From Neobacillus fumarioli NBRC 102428 (lineage in GTDB: Bacteria; Bacillota; Bacilli; Bacillales; Cytobacillaceae), in contig NZ_BCUZ01000005.1 of the NCBI RefSeq assembly GCF_001591485.1, positions 1 through 64,000 on the forward strand: a stretch of 64,000 nucleotides of DNA, in the 5' to 3' direction. The notes beneath the pieces were generated by a model. That model searched no databases. It was not told the DNA's origin and saw only the letters and a program-made list of their open reading frames with translations. The position numbers were made by a program, and so were the translations under genes. Shown piece after piece: positions 1-9,053 of this stretch. The first letter of the stretch is position 1; every line of letters starts with the position of its first letter.

Positions 1-8
1 CAGCCCCT

Positions 9-1721
9 TTATTTGGAATACATAGCAACCCGATTTCTTCCTGCCCGCTTTGCCCCGACGTAAAGCGCCCGGTCGGCATGGCGAATCAGCGCCAGGTAGT
101 CTTCCGCGTCTTCAGGTGCTGTTGCAACACCAATCGAAGCGGTGATCTTGATTTGTAATTTCTCCTGATCAAACGATTGGGTAACCGTAAACGGCCAATT
201 GGCAATCGATTGCCTGATGAGTTCCGCCATTTTAACAGCATCCGTTTTCGAAACATCAGGTAAAAGAATGACAAATTCCTCACCGCCGTAACGGGCAACT
301 GTCCCCCCGTCCCCAGTTATGTTACTGATTCTATTTGCCAGTTCACACAAAATTTCATTACCACTTTGGTGCCCGTATGTATCATTCACGTTTTTAAAAT
401 GATCAATATCAAGGATGATTAAAGATAACACTTTTCGTTCCTGCTGACAAAGTTTTTCAAATTCATTTGTGAGTATATTCTCGAAAAAGCGGTAATTATA
501 CAGTTTCGTTAAAGCGCAGCGTTCACTTTGCATTTTGGCTAATTCATAATGTTTGGCATTTTCCATTGCGACTGCGAAATAAGAACAGAGAATATCAGCA
601 ATCATTAATTGGTATTTTTCATATGCCCGTTTGCGTTTCGAAGCAAGCAATAAGACTCCGATCACCTTATTATTCCGCATAATCGGTACGCATAATACGC
701 TTTCGGCCCCATCCGGCATATAACCTTTGGAGTATTTCTCCCATTCTTTCCTGGATTTAAACAAATACGCTTTTTGGGAAGCCCAGACAAGCCCGCAAAG
801 ATCTTCATTTTTCTTTATCGCAGGTAAATCAACCGATATCACCCTTCCTGCTTCCATACCGCGGGATAATTTCAGGTGATCCTCAGCCGCTTCAAATATA
901 TAGGCAAAATCGACATGCATCATTCCATTGAATTTTTGAAAAAATAAGTCGATCACATCATTTACCCGGAGGCGTTCAGCCATCTGATGTCCGATTTCCG
1001 CCGCTTTTTGCAAATTTTCATTGATCTTTTCACTAGAATAATAAAGTTTAAAAACAATCGACAAACTTACAAACGGAATACCGACAAAAAGAATAGCTGA
1101 AGAACCTACTTGGTTATAGAGAATAAACAAAATAAAACCAATCGGGAAAGTAATCAATGTTGTGATTGTCTCAACAAAAAGACTTTTCCCAAAAAAGGAT
1201 TCTTTCCTATTAAACACATAATATAAATGAATCGTAAAAATGATTTGATTGATGAAATAGTACAGAAATGCATATAGAGCCACGTGCCAAAAAGAATAAT
1301 TGTTAGATGTCACCTTAGGTTGGGTCTGGCCGCCCAGCCAAAAATAAATCATGCCGCTAAAGAAAGAAACCAAAAAGAACATATTTGAATTCAGCAGCAG
1401 CCGGTACATCTGCCCCTTGTAAAGAACTCCCAGTCTAAACAAAAGAACAAGAACCGCTATTTGGGCCATGACGATTTCTGCAAATAAACCAAATTCCAAA
1501 AAGACGGCAAGTGCAACCCATTGAAGTAAAAAGATAAACATATCATTGATGACAATCGGCATCGAAGCAACAAGACAAGTTAATAGCAAAAATGCGAAAG
1601 CATCGAGCCAGCGTCCTGAAAGATGCGGTGGATATGATTGAAAAGCGTACCACATTCCGAAAGGAACAATTAGAATCCAGATCAGGAAAATAATCATTTT
1701 TACATGTGATTTTACCTCCAT
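9..1721 (-). CDS. Membrane-bound GAF-GGDEF diguanylate cyclase
   Basis: Predicted to make cyclic di-GMP from two GTP at the membrane. The first about 240 residues hold roughly six hydrophobic segments, followed by a GAF-like region (about 245-395) and a C-terminal GGDEF domain with an intact GGEEF signature near residue 480 preceded by 'DIDHFKNVNDTYGHQSGN'. No RxxD inhibitory I-site is present five residues before GGEEF, so product inhibition of the usual kind is not expected. The start is ATG at 1721 (GGGAGG eight bases upstream); ATG 1724 and GTG 1730 are alternatives. It lies downstream of folC, a position not occupied by such a gene in B. subtilis. The family is sure; the signal sensed is unknown. 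Confidence 0.88.
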   Translation of the reverse strand: MEVKSHVKMIIFLIWILIVPFGMWYAFQSYPPHLSGRWLDAFAFLLLTCLVASMPIVINDMFIFLLQWVALAVFLEFGLFAEIVMAQIAVLVLLFRLGVLYKGQMYRLLLNSNMFFLVSFFSGMIYFWLGGQTQPKVTSNNYSFWHVALYAFLYYFINQIIFTIHLYYVFNRKESFFGKSLFVETITTLITFPIGFILFILYNQVGSSAILFVGIPFVSLSIVFKLYYSSEKINENLQKAAEIGHQMAERLRVNDVIDLFFQKFNGMMHVDFAYIFEAAEDHLKLSRGMEAGRVISVDLPAIKKNEDLCGLVWASQKAYLFKSRKEWEKYSKGYMPDGAESVLCVPIMRNNKVIGVLLLASKRKRAYEKYQLMIADILCSYFAVAMENAKHYELAKMQSERCALTKLYNYRFFENILTNEFEKLCQQERKVLSLIILDIDHFKNVNDTYGHQSGNEILCELANRISNITGDGGTVARYGGEEFVILLPDVSKTDAVKMAELIRQSIANWPFTVTQSFDQEKLQIKITASIGVATAPEDAEDYLALIRHADRALYVGAKRAGRNRVAMYSK

Positions 1722-1788
1722 CATATCCACCTCCCATCAAAACTTTTAATTCAAGATAAAGTTATTTTAGCAAATACCAGAATAATTG

Positions 1789-3108
1789 TCACAAAGAAAC
1801 TGTTATATTTTTCAAATATTTTATTAAAATTGGTTTTACCTGTGAAATAAAATAAAGGGAACCGGTTATAACCATCATACTATTTTCTTTTAGGGTTGGA
1901 ATCTCTTCCAAAAGATAGGTCTGCCAATTACTTGCTGCACATTTGTTTTCTGATTTACTTTGTGCAAGTAGTTCTTCTGCCGTTGCTGCCCTTGGATAGT
2001 CGAAGCTGACAAATGTTATTTGATCTGCAATACCATCAAGTTTGGCAATCATTTTGGAATAGCTTTTATCTCGTAATGCAGCAAAGACAATATGAATATG
2101 TCGGTCAGCGTAACGTTTTGATAATTCTTGAACAAGTGCTGTGACGCCTTCATCATTATGAGCCCCATCTATGATCACCAACGGATTTTCTGATAATATT
2201 TCGAATCTCCCGGGCCAATATCCTTGCTGTAAACCGATGCGGATTGATTCTTTAGTGATGGTGAGACCTTGCCGATCTAAATATAACGATGCGGCGACAG
2301 CCAATGAAGCATTTTCTGTTTGATGCCGGCCCATCAGGCTAATTTCGAGCTTCTTAAAATGGTGTTCGCCAACTTTCAACGTAAATGCTTCGCCTTTCAT
2401 AAGGGATTCATGTTCTGTAATGAAAAACTCATGGTCTAGTCGGAAAATGGGCGCATTTCTTTTTTCTGCCTGTTCTTCGATTACTTTTAATGCTCCAGGA
2501 TGTTTGACAGCGGTAAAAATTGGTGTCCGCTCTTTAATGATTCCCGCTTTTTCATAGGCAATTTCTTCGTAGGTACACCCGAGAATGTTCGTATGATCAA
2601 GACCAATATTTGTAATGATCGAAGCTAATGGTTTTACCACATTTGTTGAGTCAAAACGGCCTCCTAAACCAACCTCATAAAGAACGATGTCTACATTTAT
2701 CATCTCGGCAAAATAGTAGAACGCCATTGCCGTAATGACTTCAAATTCGGTCGGTCCGCCAAGCTCCGTTTTCTCCAACTCCTCTGCCAGCGGAACAATG
2801 ACATTCGTCAGCTCCAAAATCTCCCTGTCGCTGATAGGCTTTCCATTTATGCTGATTCGTTCGTTAAACTGTTCAATATATGGGGAAGTAAAGGTCCCGA
2901 CAGTGTAACCCGCTGTTTGAAGAATGGAACGCAGAAAGGTAACAGTCGAACCCTTTCCATTCGTGCCGCCAATATGGATGGCTTTCACTTTTATTTCCGG
3001 ATGGCCTAGCTTATCCATCATCCACTCCATCCGTTTTAACCCTGGTTTAATGCCCAGTCTTAATCTTCCATGGATCCAGTCGAGGGCTTCTTGATAAGTA
3101 GTAAACAT
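1789..3108 (-). CDS. folC: Folylpolyglutamate synthase / dihydrofolate synthase
   Basis: Adds glutamate to dihydropteroate and to folates (Mur-ligase family, cytosolic). The sequence shows the P-loop 'GGTNGKGST' near residue 47, the folate-loop region 'TSPYIEQFNERISING' and 'IIDGAHNDEGV' in the C-terminal ligase domain. Length 439 aa fits the family. The ATG at 3108 ('MFTTYQEALDWIHGRL') matches family N-termini; the in-frame upstream start at 3147 would add 13 residues encoded inside a dispersed repeat and is rejected. It follows valS, as in B. subtilis, with a repeat and a terminator-like hairpin between them, so it may be partly uncoupled from valS. Confidence 0.95.
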   Translation of the reverse strand: MFTTYQEALDWIHGRLRLGIKPGLKRMEWMMDKLGHPEIKVKAIHIGGTNGKGSTVTFLRSILQTAGYTVGTFTSPYIEQFNERISINGKPISDREILELTNVIVPLAEELEKTELGGPTEFEVITAMAFYYFAEMINVDIVLYEVGLGGRFDSTNVVKPLASIITNIGLDHTNILGCTYEEIAYEKAGIIKERTPIFTAVKHPGALKVIEEQAEKRNAPIFRLDHEFFITEHESLMKGEAFTLKVGEHHFKKLEISLMGRHQTENASLAVAASLYLDRQGLTITKESIRIGLQQGYWPGRFEILSENPLVIIDGAHNDEGVTALVQELSKRYADRHIHIVFAALRDKSYSKMIAKLDGIADQITFVSFDYPRAATAEELLAQSKSENKCAASNWQTYLLEEIPTLKENSMMVITGSLYFISQVKPILIKYLKNITVSL

Positions 3109-3137
3109 ATAGACACCCCAATAGTTTCTGTTGTAAG

Positions 3138-3250
3138 AAAAGTGCAAGCGCCTTGGTCAGCCCCGACAGGGAAATGTTCTTCTGCAACTAAAAGTCCGCC
3201 TTTCGACTTTTAGTGCATCTTGTATTTGACCTAGAGGGGCTAGACAAAGG
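3138..3250 (+). repeat. Dispersed palindromic repeat, copy 1
   Basis: Left arm 'AAGTGCAAGCGCCTTGG', then GCCCC paired with GGGGC, and an inner stem CTAAAAGTC/GACTTTTAG. The outer right arm (GGCGCTGGAGCTGGAC in other copies) is missing, apparently deleted, leaving 'GGGGCTAGAC'. It lies between valS and folC. Related copies: 23932-24053, 28776-28981, 40388-40460 and 60367-60487. Confidence 0.85.
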
Positions 3251-3251
3251 A

Positions 3252-3283
3252 AGACGAACCCGGCTAGCGGATTCGCCTCTTCT
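3252..3283 (-). terminator. Terminator-like hairpin after valS
   Basis: On the minus strand an imperfect stem GAAGAGGCGAATCC / GGGTTCGTCTTC is followed by CTTTG. The T-tract is weak, so some readthrough into folC is plausible. Confidence 0.45.
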
Positions 3284-3285
3284 TA

Positions 3286-5931
3286 TTATATACCTTTCAA
3301 TTCTTTTAAACGAGTTTCAACCACTGCTCTTTTTTCCAGATAATCTTGTTCCTTTGCCCGTTCCTCACGAATGACATGTTCAGGTGCTTTTTTGATAAAG
3401 CCTTCATTGCTTAGTTTCTTTTGAACACGTTCCACTTCTTTATGAAGGCGTTCGTATTCTTTTTGAAGTCGGGCAATTTCTTCCTCTATATTAATCAGCC
3501 CTTCAATCGGCAGGATGATTTCCACACCTGTTACTACAGCTGTCATCGCTTTTTCCGGTGCTTCAATAAGGATACCGATTTGTAATTCCTCCGGATTACA
3601 GAAACGTTCGATATAGGCACGATTTTTCTCGATCACTTTAACAATCGTTTCATCTTTCGCTTTTACGAGCATTTTGATTTTCTTGCTTAATGGCGTATTG
3701 ACTTCTGCGCGAATATTTCGTACTGAGCGGATGATTTCCATAAGCAGCTTCATTTCCTGGGCTGCTTCTTCGTCGGATAATTCGGGCTTTACTTTAGGCC
3801 ATTTGGCGATGGTAATCGATTCTCCTTCATGAGGGAGGTTTTGCCAAATTTCTTCAGTGATAAATGGCATGAACGGATGTAAGAGTCGCATTGTTTGATC
3901 AAGGACATAAGCAAGAACAGAACGGGTCGTTCTCTTCGCCGCCTCCTCTTCACCATATAGCGGCAGTTTCGCCATTTCGATATACCAGTCACAGAAGTCA
4001 TCCCAGATAAAGTTATACAGGGTACGGCCGACTTCACCAAATTCATAACGTTCGGAAAGCTTTGTCACATGGTCAATAGTTTCATTCAAGCGTGTTAAAA
4101 TCCATTTGTCTGCCACGGATTTTTCGCCGCTGAAATCAATTTCTTCATACGTCAAGCCATTCATGTTCATCAAGGCAAACCGGGAAGCATTCCAAATTTT
4201 GTTAGCAAAATTCCATGTTGCTTCGACCTTTTCCGTACTGAAACGCAAATCCTGACCTGGAGAGGTCCCTGTTGATAAGAAATAACGTAAGGAGTCGGCG
4301 CCATATTGGTCGATGACATCCATTGGGTCAACCCCGTTGCCTAATGATTTGCTCATTTTGCGTCCTTGTTCATCACGGACAAGTCCGTGAATTAAGACAT
4401 CTTTAAATGGACGCTCGCCGGTAAATTCAATCGATTGGAAGATCATTCGCGATACCCAGAAGAAGATAATATCGTAGCCTGTAACTAAAACATCTGTCGG
4501 GAAATAACGCTTGTAATCTGCCGCTTCCCTATCAGGCCAGCCCATTGTTGAGAACGGCCAAAGCGCTGAGCTGAACCATGTATCCAATACATCTTGATCC
4601 TGCTCCCAATTTTCAATATCTGCAGGCGGCTCATGATCCACATAGATTTCACCAGTTTCTTTATGATACCAGGCAGGAATCCGGTGTCCCCACCAAAGCT
4701 GACGAGAAATACACCAATCACGGATATTTTCCATCCAGTGCAAATACGTCTTTTCGAACCGATCTGGTACAAAGTTTACTTTATTTTCTTTGCTTTGAAG
4801 TTTGATTGCTTCCTCCGCAAGAGGCTTCATTTTGACAAACCATTGAGTGGAAAGATATGGTTCTACAACTGCGCCGCTACGTTCGGAGTGACCGACAGAA
4901 TGGAGATGGTCTTCAATTTTAAACAGTACCCCTTGTTCCTGTAGGTCTTTAACTATTTGCTTACGGCACTCGAAGCGATCCAGCCCCTGATATTTCCCCG
5001 CCTTCTCATTCATCGTACCATCTTCATTCATCACGAGAATGCGTTCCAAGTTATGACGATTACCGACTTCAAAATCGTTCGGGTCGTGGGCAGGTGTGAT
5101 TTTTACGGCACCAGAGCCAAATTCCATGTCAACATAATCATCCGCAATAATCGGAATTTCACGGCCGACAATTGGCAGGACCACAGTTTTGCCTATTAAA
5201 TGTTTATAGCGCTCATCTTCAGGGTGAACCGCAACTGCTGTATCGCCAAGCATCGTTTCCGGCCGGGTTGTCGCGATTTCAATATAGCCCGATCCGTCCG
5301 AAAGCGGGTATTTCAAATGATAAAACGCCCCTTGAACATCCTTATAAATAACTTCTATATCCGATAAAGCTGTTTTCGTTGAAGGATCCCAGTTGATAAT
5401 GTATTCGCCCCGGTAGATCAGACCTTTTTTATAAAGAGTAACAAATACTTCTCGGACAGCTTTAGATAAACCTTCATCAAGAGTGAACCGCTCGCGGGAG
5501 TAATCCAACCCGAGTCCCAATTTCGCCCACTGCTGGCGGATATGTGATGCATATTCTTCTTTCCACTTCCATGTTTCCTCAACAAACTTTTCTCTGCCCA
5601 AATCGTACCGGTTTTTGCCCTCACTGCGAAGCTTTGCTTCTACCTTTGCCTGAGTGGCAATCCCCGCATGGTCCATTCCCGGTAACCAGAGAACATCATA
5701 CCCTTGCATCCGTTTCATCCGAGTAATAATATCCTGAAGGGTTGTATCCCAAGCATGGCCCAAATGCAGCTTTCCGGTTACATTTGGCGGCGGAATAACG
5801 ATGGTGTATGGCTGTTTTCCTTGATCATCCTTCGCTTCAAAAAACTTTCCCTTTAACCACCAATCATAACGACCTTTTTCAATCTTTTGCGGATCATATT
5901 TGGTGGGCATTGTGATTTCCTTTTGTTCCAA
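3286..5931 (-). CDS. valS: Valine--tRNA ligase
   Basis: Charges tRNA-Val (class Ia synthetase, cytosol). The HIGH-type motif is '[12 protein letters not shown]' and the KMSKS motif is '[10 protein letters not shown]'. The CP1 editing domain lies between them and a C-terminal coiled-coil arm (about the last 65 residues) is visible. A TTG at 5931 is the best start: AGGGAGG lies eight bases upstream and the resulting N-terminus '[20 protein letters not shown]' resembles B. subtilis ValS (about 880 aa; 881 here). The ATG at 5910 has no suitable ribosome site. Expression should be under the valine T-box immediately upstream. Confidence 0.97.
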   Translation of the reverse strand: MEQKEITMPTKYDPQKIEKGRYDWWLKGKFFEAKDDQGKQPYTIVIPPPNVTGKLHLGHAWDTTLQDIITRMKRMQGYDVLWLPGMDHAGIATQAKVEAKLRSEGKNRYDLGREKFVEETWKWKEEYASHIRQQWAKLGLGLDYSRERFTLDEGLSKAVREVFVTLYKKGLIYRGEYIINWDPSTKTALSDIEVIYKDVQGAFYHLKYPLSDGSGYIEIATTRPETMLGDTAVAVHPEDERYKHLIGKTVVLPIVGREIPIIADDYVDMEFGSGAVKITPAHDPNDFEVGNRHNLERILVMNEDGTMNEKAGKYQGLDRFECRKQIVKDLQEQGVLFKIEDHLHSVGHSERSGAVVEPYLSTQWFVKMKPLAEEAIKLQSKENKVNFVPDRFEKTYLHWMENIRDWCISRQLWWGHRIPAWYHKETGEIYVDHEPPADIENWEQDQDVLDTWFSSALWPFSTMGWPDREAADYKRYFPTDVLVTGYDIIFFWVSRMIFQSIEFTGERPFKDVLIHGLVRDEQGRKMSKSLGNGVDPMDVIDQYGADSLRYFLSTGTSPGQDLRFSTEKVEATWNFANKIWNASRFALMNMNGLTYEEIDFSGEKSVADKWILTRLNETIDHVTKLSERYEFGEVGRTLYNFIWDDFCDWYIEMAKLPLYGEEEAAKRTTRSVLAYVLDQTMRLLHPFMPFITEEIWQNLPHEGESITIAKWPKVKPELSDEEAAQEMKLLMEIIRSVRNIRAEVNTPLSKKIKMLVKAKDETIVKVIEKNRAYIERFCNPEELQIGILIEAPEKAMTAVVTGVEIILPIEGLINIEEEIARLQKEYERLHKEVERVQKKLSNEGFIKKAPEHVIREERAKEQDYLEKRAVVETRLKELKGI

Positions 5932-5963
5932 TTCATTAGCCTCCCTGATCAATTTGTCAAAAT

Positions 5964-6235
5964 AAAAAACTCCATTCGTCATAAAAGGACGAATGGAGTG
6001 CTTCGCGGTACCACCTTTTTTCCAATCAAATATCTGATTGGCACTTCATCACATAACGGTTTTTTCTCCGTCTTCTGCTACTTCGATTGCGAAAATCTCG
6101 TTCACAGAAGAAGCTCGTGGGCGACCTTCTGATGCTCCTGTTAGGAAATCTTCCAGCAAAATGATTTCCCTCTCTTGAAACAAGGGCTGCATCATACTCT
6201 TCCCAGTCTCTGCTTTTCATTTTTAATTACATTGA
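5964..6235 (-). promoter_or_regulatory. Valine T-box leader of valS
   Basis: The minus strand shows the T-box sequence AAAGGTGGTACCGCG (6004-6019), then a terminator with stem ACTCCATTCGTC/GACGAATGGAGT and a T-run (about 5966-6000). Upstream, the motif GAAG-GTC-GCC places a GTC valine codon (6123-6125) at the expected specifier position, with AGTA on the 5' side of the same stem. Uncharged tRNA-Val would stabilise the antiterminator and allow valS expression. Confidence 0.95.
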
Positions 6236-6236
6236 T

Positions 6237-6266
6237 ATACTACCGAAAAAAGGGGATTGACGTCAA
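6237..6266 (-). promoter_or_regulatory. Candidate sigma-A promoter of valS
   Basis: On the minus strand TTGACG (6261-6266) is followed after 18 bases by TAGTAT (6237-6242), just upstream of the T-box leader. Placement is right; the -10 match is moderate. Confidence 0.5.
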
Positions 6267-6405
6267 TCAGGATGGCCAATTTTTTTATAATTTATACTCT
6301 ATATAATTTTTAAGGGAACTTCCTCGTCTTTCAGAATATACATATAGAAAACTTGCTAAGATAGGTTGTTTATAATAGATCAACTTAGTAAAGGGGAGGT
6401 TTTCA

Positions 6406-6597
6406 GTGAGGGGAAGCTTCAAACGCTACAAATACCATCCCTGGGTTAGAGGTTTTAAGCAATTTTACGGCCGCTTTATGATCCCGCTTATCATTTTTCA
6501 AGGGATACGGACCATTTTATTGCCGACTGTTTTTGATGTTTTTTTGCTGGCACTTCTTGTGACTCTTGCATTGTCGATTTTTTTAGATATTATTTAG
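6406..6597 (+). CDS. Small membrane protein of unknown function
   Basis: 63 codons starting with GTG, preceded by AAGGGGAGG at a good distance. The product is basic at the N-terminus ('MRGSFKRYKYHPWVRGFKQF'), followed by two hydrophobic stretches (about 24-41 and 43-62), so it is probably a two-pass inner-membrane protein. It is transcribed toward ysxE and away from the valS leader. A TATAAT lies at 6371-6376 but no good -35 was found. The ribosome site, basic-then-hydrophobic pattern and terminator at its stop codon support a real gene. I do not recognise the family and no function is assigned. Confidence 0.75.
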   Translation: MRGSFKRYKYHPWVRGFKQFYGRFMIPLIIFQGIRTILLPTVFDVFLLALLVTLALSIFLDII

Positions 6598-6646
6598 GAG
6601 CCCATATTGCAGTTTTGATTACTACTGCTATTGGGCTCCTTCTTTT
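6594..6646 (+). terminator. Hairpin overlapping the small ORF stop and the ysxE 3' end
   Basis: AGGAGCCCA pairs with TGGGCTCCT, extended by GCAGT/ACTGC, followed by TCTTTT on the plus strand. The right half is also the last codons of ysxE. It probably ends the plus-strand transcript. Confidence 0.65.
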
Positions 6647-7659
6647 GGTTGCTGCTGCTGTCGATCAATTTCTGACATCCGCATCACAACATATTCAGTA
6701 TTTTTTAAATGCCAATAGCACTGCTGCAATCTCCGGACAAATTTCAGTTCATTTTTTGAGTGTTTCTTCCGGTAATATTTCTCCACTCCTTGAATCATTG
6801 GGATTGGGTAGGAAAGGTAGCTGTAAAATAATAATTTCTCGTCTGTCTTAAATGGGAAATATTTAAAATAATGGTGTACCCAATCAATTGCATCATCATT
6901 CCGTTTTGGATTGGTGTTTAAAGACCGTGACAAGTATGGCAGTAAATCATGAATGGGCGATCCGTAGCGGGCATTTTCGAAATTGATAAAATACCCGTAT
7001 CCCCTGTCATCATATAAAAAATGCTCAGATGACAGCTTTCCGTGGTTAATCACCATCCGTGCCTTGTCTGTTTCTTTTGTATTCTCGTACCATTCTTCAA
7101 ATTTTGCCTTTGAAAACTTAATTGCCTGTCTTGTTTCATTGTAATATAAGCAATATAATAATTCGAATGGTGACATATATGTTTTCTTTTCACATTCATC
7201 TATAAATCCTTCTAAAAATTCTTGATGTTTGTCATACTGCTGGATCGTTTTTTCATAATGTTCCAGCCGTTCCTCCTTGTTAACTGTAATTTCTTTGGTG
7301 GATAGGGTATGAAGTCTCGCCAACTCACGAAACAGTTGAAGATTTTTCTGCTCCCGTTCCTCGTTAACATTATTATTAAGCCATGGCATTAAGTAATAAA
7401 GATCGTTCCCATACAAAACGGCATATCTGCCATCCATCGTCGGATAGATTGGAACAATGCGATTATATCCGCTTTGATACAAAAGATGTACATGACGGAC
7501 GAAATCCGTTCCGATAGAGGGTGCAATTTTTTTCAAGGCAAATGTTCCCTTGTTGGAATAGATTTTTTGTATATTTCCGATATTTTCCACAAAAAAAGGT
7601 TCGATTTGATAATCTTTTAATATTGGGGCAACGGCAGCTATCTGATTTAGCTCATTCAT
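6628..7659 (-). CDS. ysxE: Spore coat-associated protein YsxE (CotS-like kinase fold)
   Basis: Member of the CotS/YutH/YsxE group of spore coat proteins, which resemble aminoglycoside/choline kinases. Visible features are 'GTFALKKI' (ATP-binding-like lysine region) and 'MVINHGKLSSEHFLYDDRG' where the kinases have the H-x-D catalytic loop; here it is HGKLSSEHFL, so the catalytic aspartate is not evident. The start ATG 7659 has AAGAGGG upstream; the longer frame to 7734 lacks support. It follows spoVID, as in B. subtilis, where the pair is sigma-E controlled. Its role is inferred as coat assembly in the mother cell. Confidence 0.88.
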   Translation of the reverse strand: MNELNQIAAVAPILKDYQIEPFFVENIGNIQKIYSNKGTFALKKIAPSIGTDFVRHVHLLYQSGYNRIVPIYPTMDGRYAVLYGNDLYYLMPWLNNNVNEEREQKNLQLFRELARLHTLSTKEITVNKEERLEHYEKTIQQYDKHQEFLEGFIDECEKKTYMSPFELLYCLYYNETRQAIKFSKAKFEEWYENTKETDKARMVINHGKLSSEHFLYDDRGYGYFINFENARYGSPIHDLLPYLSRSLNTNPKRNDDAIDWVHHYFKYFPFKTDEKLLFYSYLSYPIPMIQGVEKYYRKKHSKNELKFVRRLQQCYWHLKNTEYVVMRMSEIDRQQQQPKEGAQ

Positions 7660-7818
7660 TTTTTCAACCCTCTTTTTTAGAAAACTCGCCGACTGGTAAG
7701 CCCAATAGGGCGTGCTCATGAGGCGTAGTTGCACTTATTCCTAATTTGGAAAGTAATTTTTCCTATCAGCCGAGAAAAGAAGCTGAGCAGGCCGCATGGA
7801 ACCCGCTCATTTGTGTGA

Positions 7819-8895
7819 CTATTTTTTTGCTAAAGCCGCTGGAATATATAATACTTGGCCTTCATAGACATCCTGATTAATATCCAGATTATTGACACGG
7901 AGCAGATGATGAGTTGTTACATCATAACGCTCAGCAAGACTTTCCACCGTGTCACCTTTTTGTACAATACACATTTTTAGTTTCGTTTGCGCCTGGCCCT
8001 CGTCCTTGCGGGCAAAAAATTCTGTTAAGGTCATGCTCTTTTTCTTGCCGAACAGTTTCTTCTTCAGCTTCAACCCTTCTTCCGGGGAAGAAGATGAACT
8101 TTCTTCTACGATGATATGATCTTCTTCTACATGAACATCCTCATGTATATCTGTTACGACAATTTCCTCTTCTTCAACTTTCACTTCTACATGTTTTTCT
8201 TCACTCCGGGCCTTCTGATCATTCCATGAGAAACTAGGAGCATCTTCCTCTTCTTTCTCCGTGGGCTGATAACTGAAGTTTGGATATTTCGGAAATACCG
8301 GGAGCTCATCCTCCTGCTGTTTCCTTGCTTCCGTTGTAAATAAAAAGTTGTCTTCATTTTGACTTTGGATGGCAGGTTGTTCTACGTGAATTTCCTCAAG
8401 CTCCTCTTCCTCGTCCGCACGGTAAACTGCTTCTAATTGTACATCTTCCTTTTCCTGCGCGGGTTCTGCACCATATAAACCACTGATCGTCAGTTCAGCC
8501 GAAAGCTTCAAACAACTGCGCTCTGGAAAAGAATAATCGAATGATTCCACAAGAACATCAATATCGTATATGCTTTGAATCCGATTAGTTGGAATGGTTA
8601 TATCAACTGGAAATCGGTGGGAAAACTCACAATTTCCTTCCTCAAGCTCCGCTACTCTCTCGACGAATTTCTGCGAGGCATTGCTGTCCTCCCCGCTTTC
8701 ATTGCTGACATTGATACGTTTATATTCACCGGATAATTCCAGCGAACCGCGTATTGTTACGTACTGATCACTTTCCTGGATCGTGATGTCAGGGTCTAGG
8801 GAAATGGATACAAGCTCTTCGACTTCCTGTCCTTTTCTAAACCATAACGTCTCTTCCAAGGAAAATCGCAGACACGATTGATTCTCTTGGGACAA
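7819..8895 (-). CDS. spoVID: Stage VI sporulation protein D
   Basis: Morphogenetic protein needed for spore coat encasement. The N-terminal about 130 residues match the SpoVID N-terminal domain ('FSLEETLWFRKGQEVEELV'), the middle is long, acidic and low in complexity (about 160-290), and the C-terminus is a LysM domain ('VQKGDTVESLAERYDVTTHH', ending in 'EGQVLYIPA'). The start is TTG at 8895, eight bases from AAAGGAGGAG. At 358 aa it is shorter than B. subtilis SpoVID, mostly in the variable acidic linker. A sigma-E-like promoter lies upstream. Confidence 0.93.
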   Translation of the reverse strand: MSQENQSCLRFSLEETLWFRKGQEVEELVSISLDPDITIQESDQYVTIRGSLELSGEYKRINVSNESGEDSNASQKFVERVAELEEGNCEFSHRFPVDITIPTNRIQSIYDIDVLVESFDYSFPERSCLKLSAELTISGLYGAEPAQEKEDVQLEAVYRADEEEELEEIHVEQPAIQSQNEDNFLFTTEARKQQEDELPVFPKYPNFSYQPTEKEEEDAPSFSWNDQKARSEEKHVEVKVEEEEIVVTDIHEDVHVEEDHIIVEESSSSSPEEGLKLKKKLFGKKKSMTLTEFFARKDEGQAQTKLKMCIVQKGDTVESLAERYDVTTHHLLRVNNLDINQDVYEGQVLYIPAALAKK

Positions 8896-8945
8896 AGCGA
8901 CTCCTCCTTTCGTTTCCTTTACGCAAAAATCACTATGTCACTTAC

Positions 8946-8974
8946 ACTCTATGAAGCAATTTCTTTATTTATGA
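8946..8974 (-). promoter_or_regulatory. Candidate sigma-E promoter of spoVID
   Basis: On the minus strand -35 TCATAAA (8968-8974), a 14-base spacer and -10 CATAGAGT (8946-8953), against the sigma-E pattern KCATATT-N14-CATACANT. It lies 50 bases before the TTG start, and spoVID is a known sigma-E gene in B. subtilis. Confidence 0.65.
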
Positions 8975-9020
8975 TTAAAAAACATCCCCGGTGAATTTCA
9001 AAAGGCAATTTTCTGCAGCA

Positions 9021-9053
9021 AAAAAAGCACCCCGAAAATAAAAAGGTGCTTTT
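9021..9053 (-). terminator. Terminator of the serine hydrolase-like gene
   Basis: AAAAGCACC pairs with GGTGCTTTT, followed by more Ts, starting at the stop codon of the 9052-10203 gene. Confidence 0.8.

Noticed and set aside
3109-3147. Longer folC N-terminus
   Set aside because: The added residues are encoded by a dispersed repeat, and ATG 3108 aligns with the family.
3138-3250. Insertion sequence or transposon
   Set aside because: The repeats have no transposase ORF and I could not see target-site duplications by eye. A non-autonomous element remains possible and is reported as such.
4594-4944. 116-codon plus-strand ORF inside valS
   Set aside because: Shadow of valS in the opposite strand with no ribosome site.
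6026-6220. 64-codon minus-strand ORF upstream of valS
   Set aside because: It is the structured T-box leader RNA, not a coding sequence.
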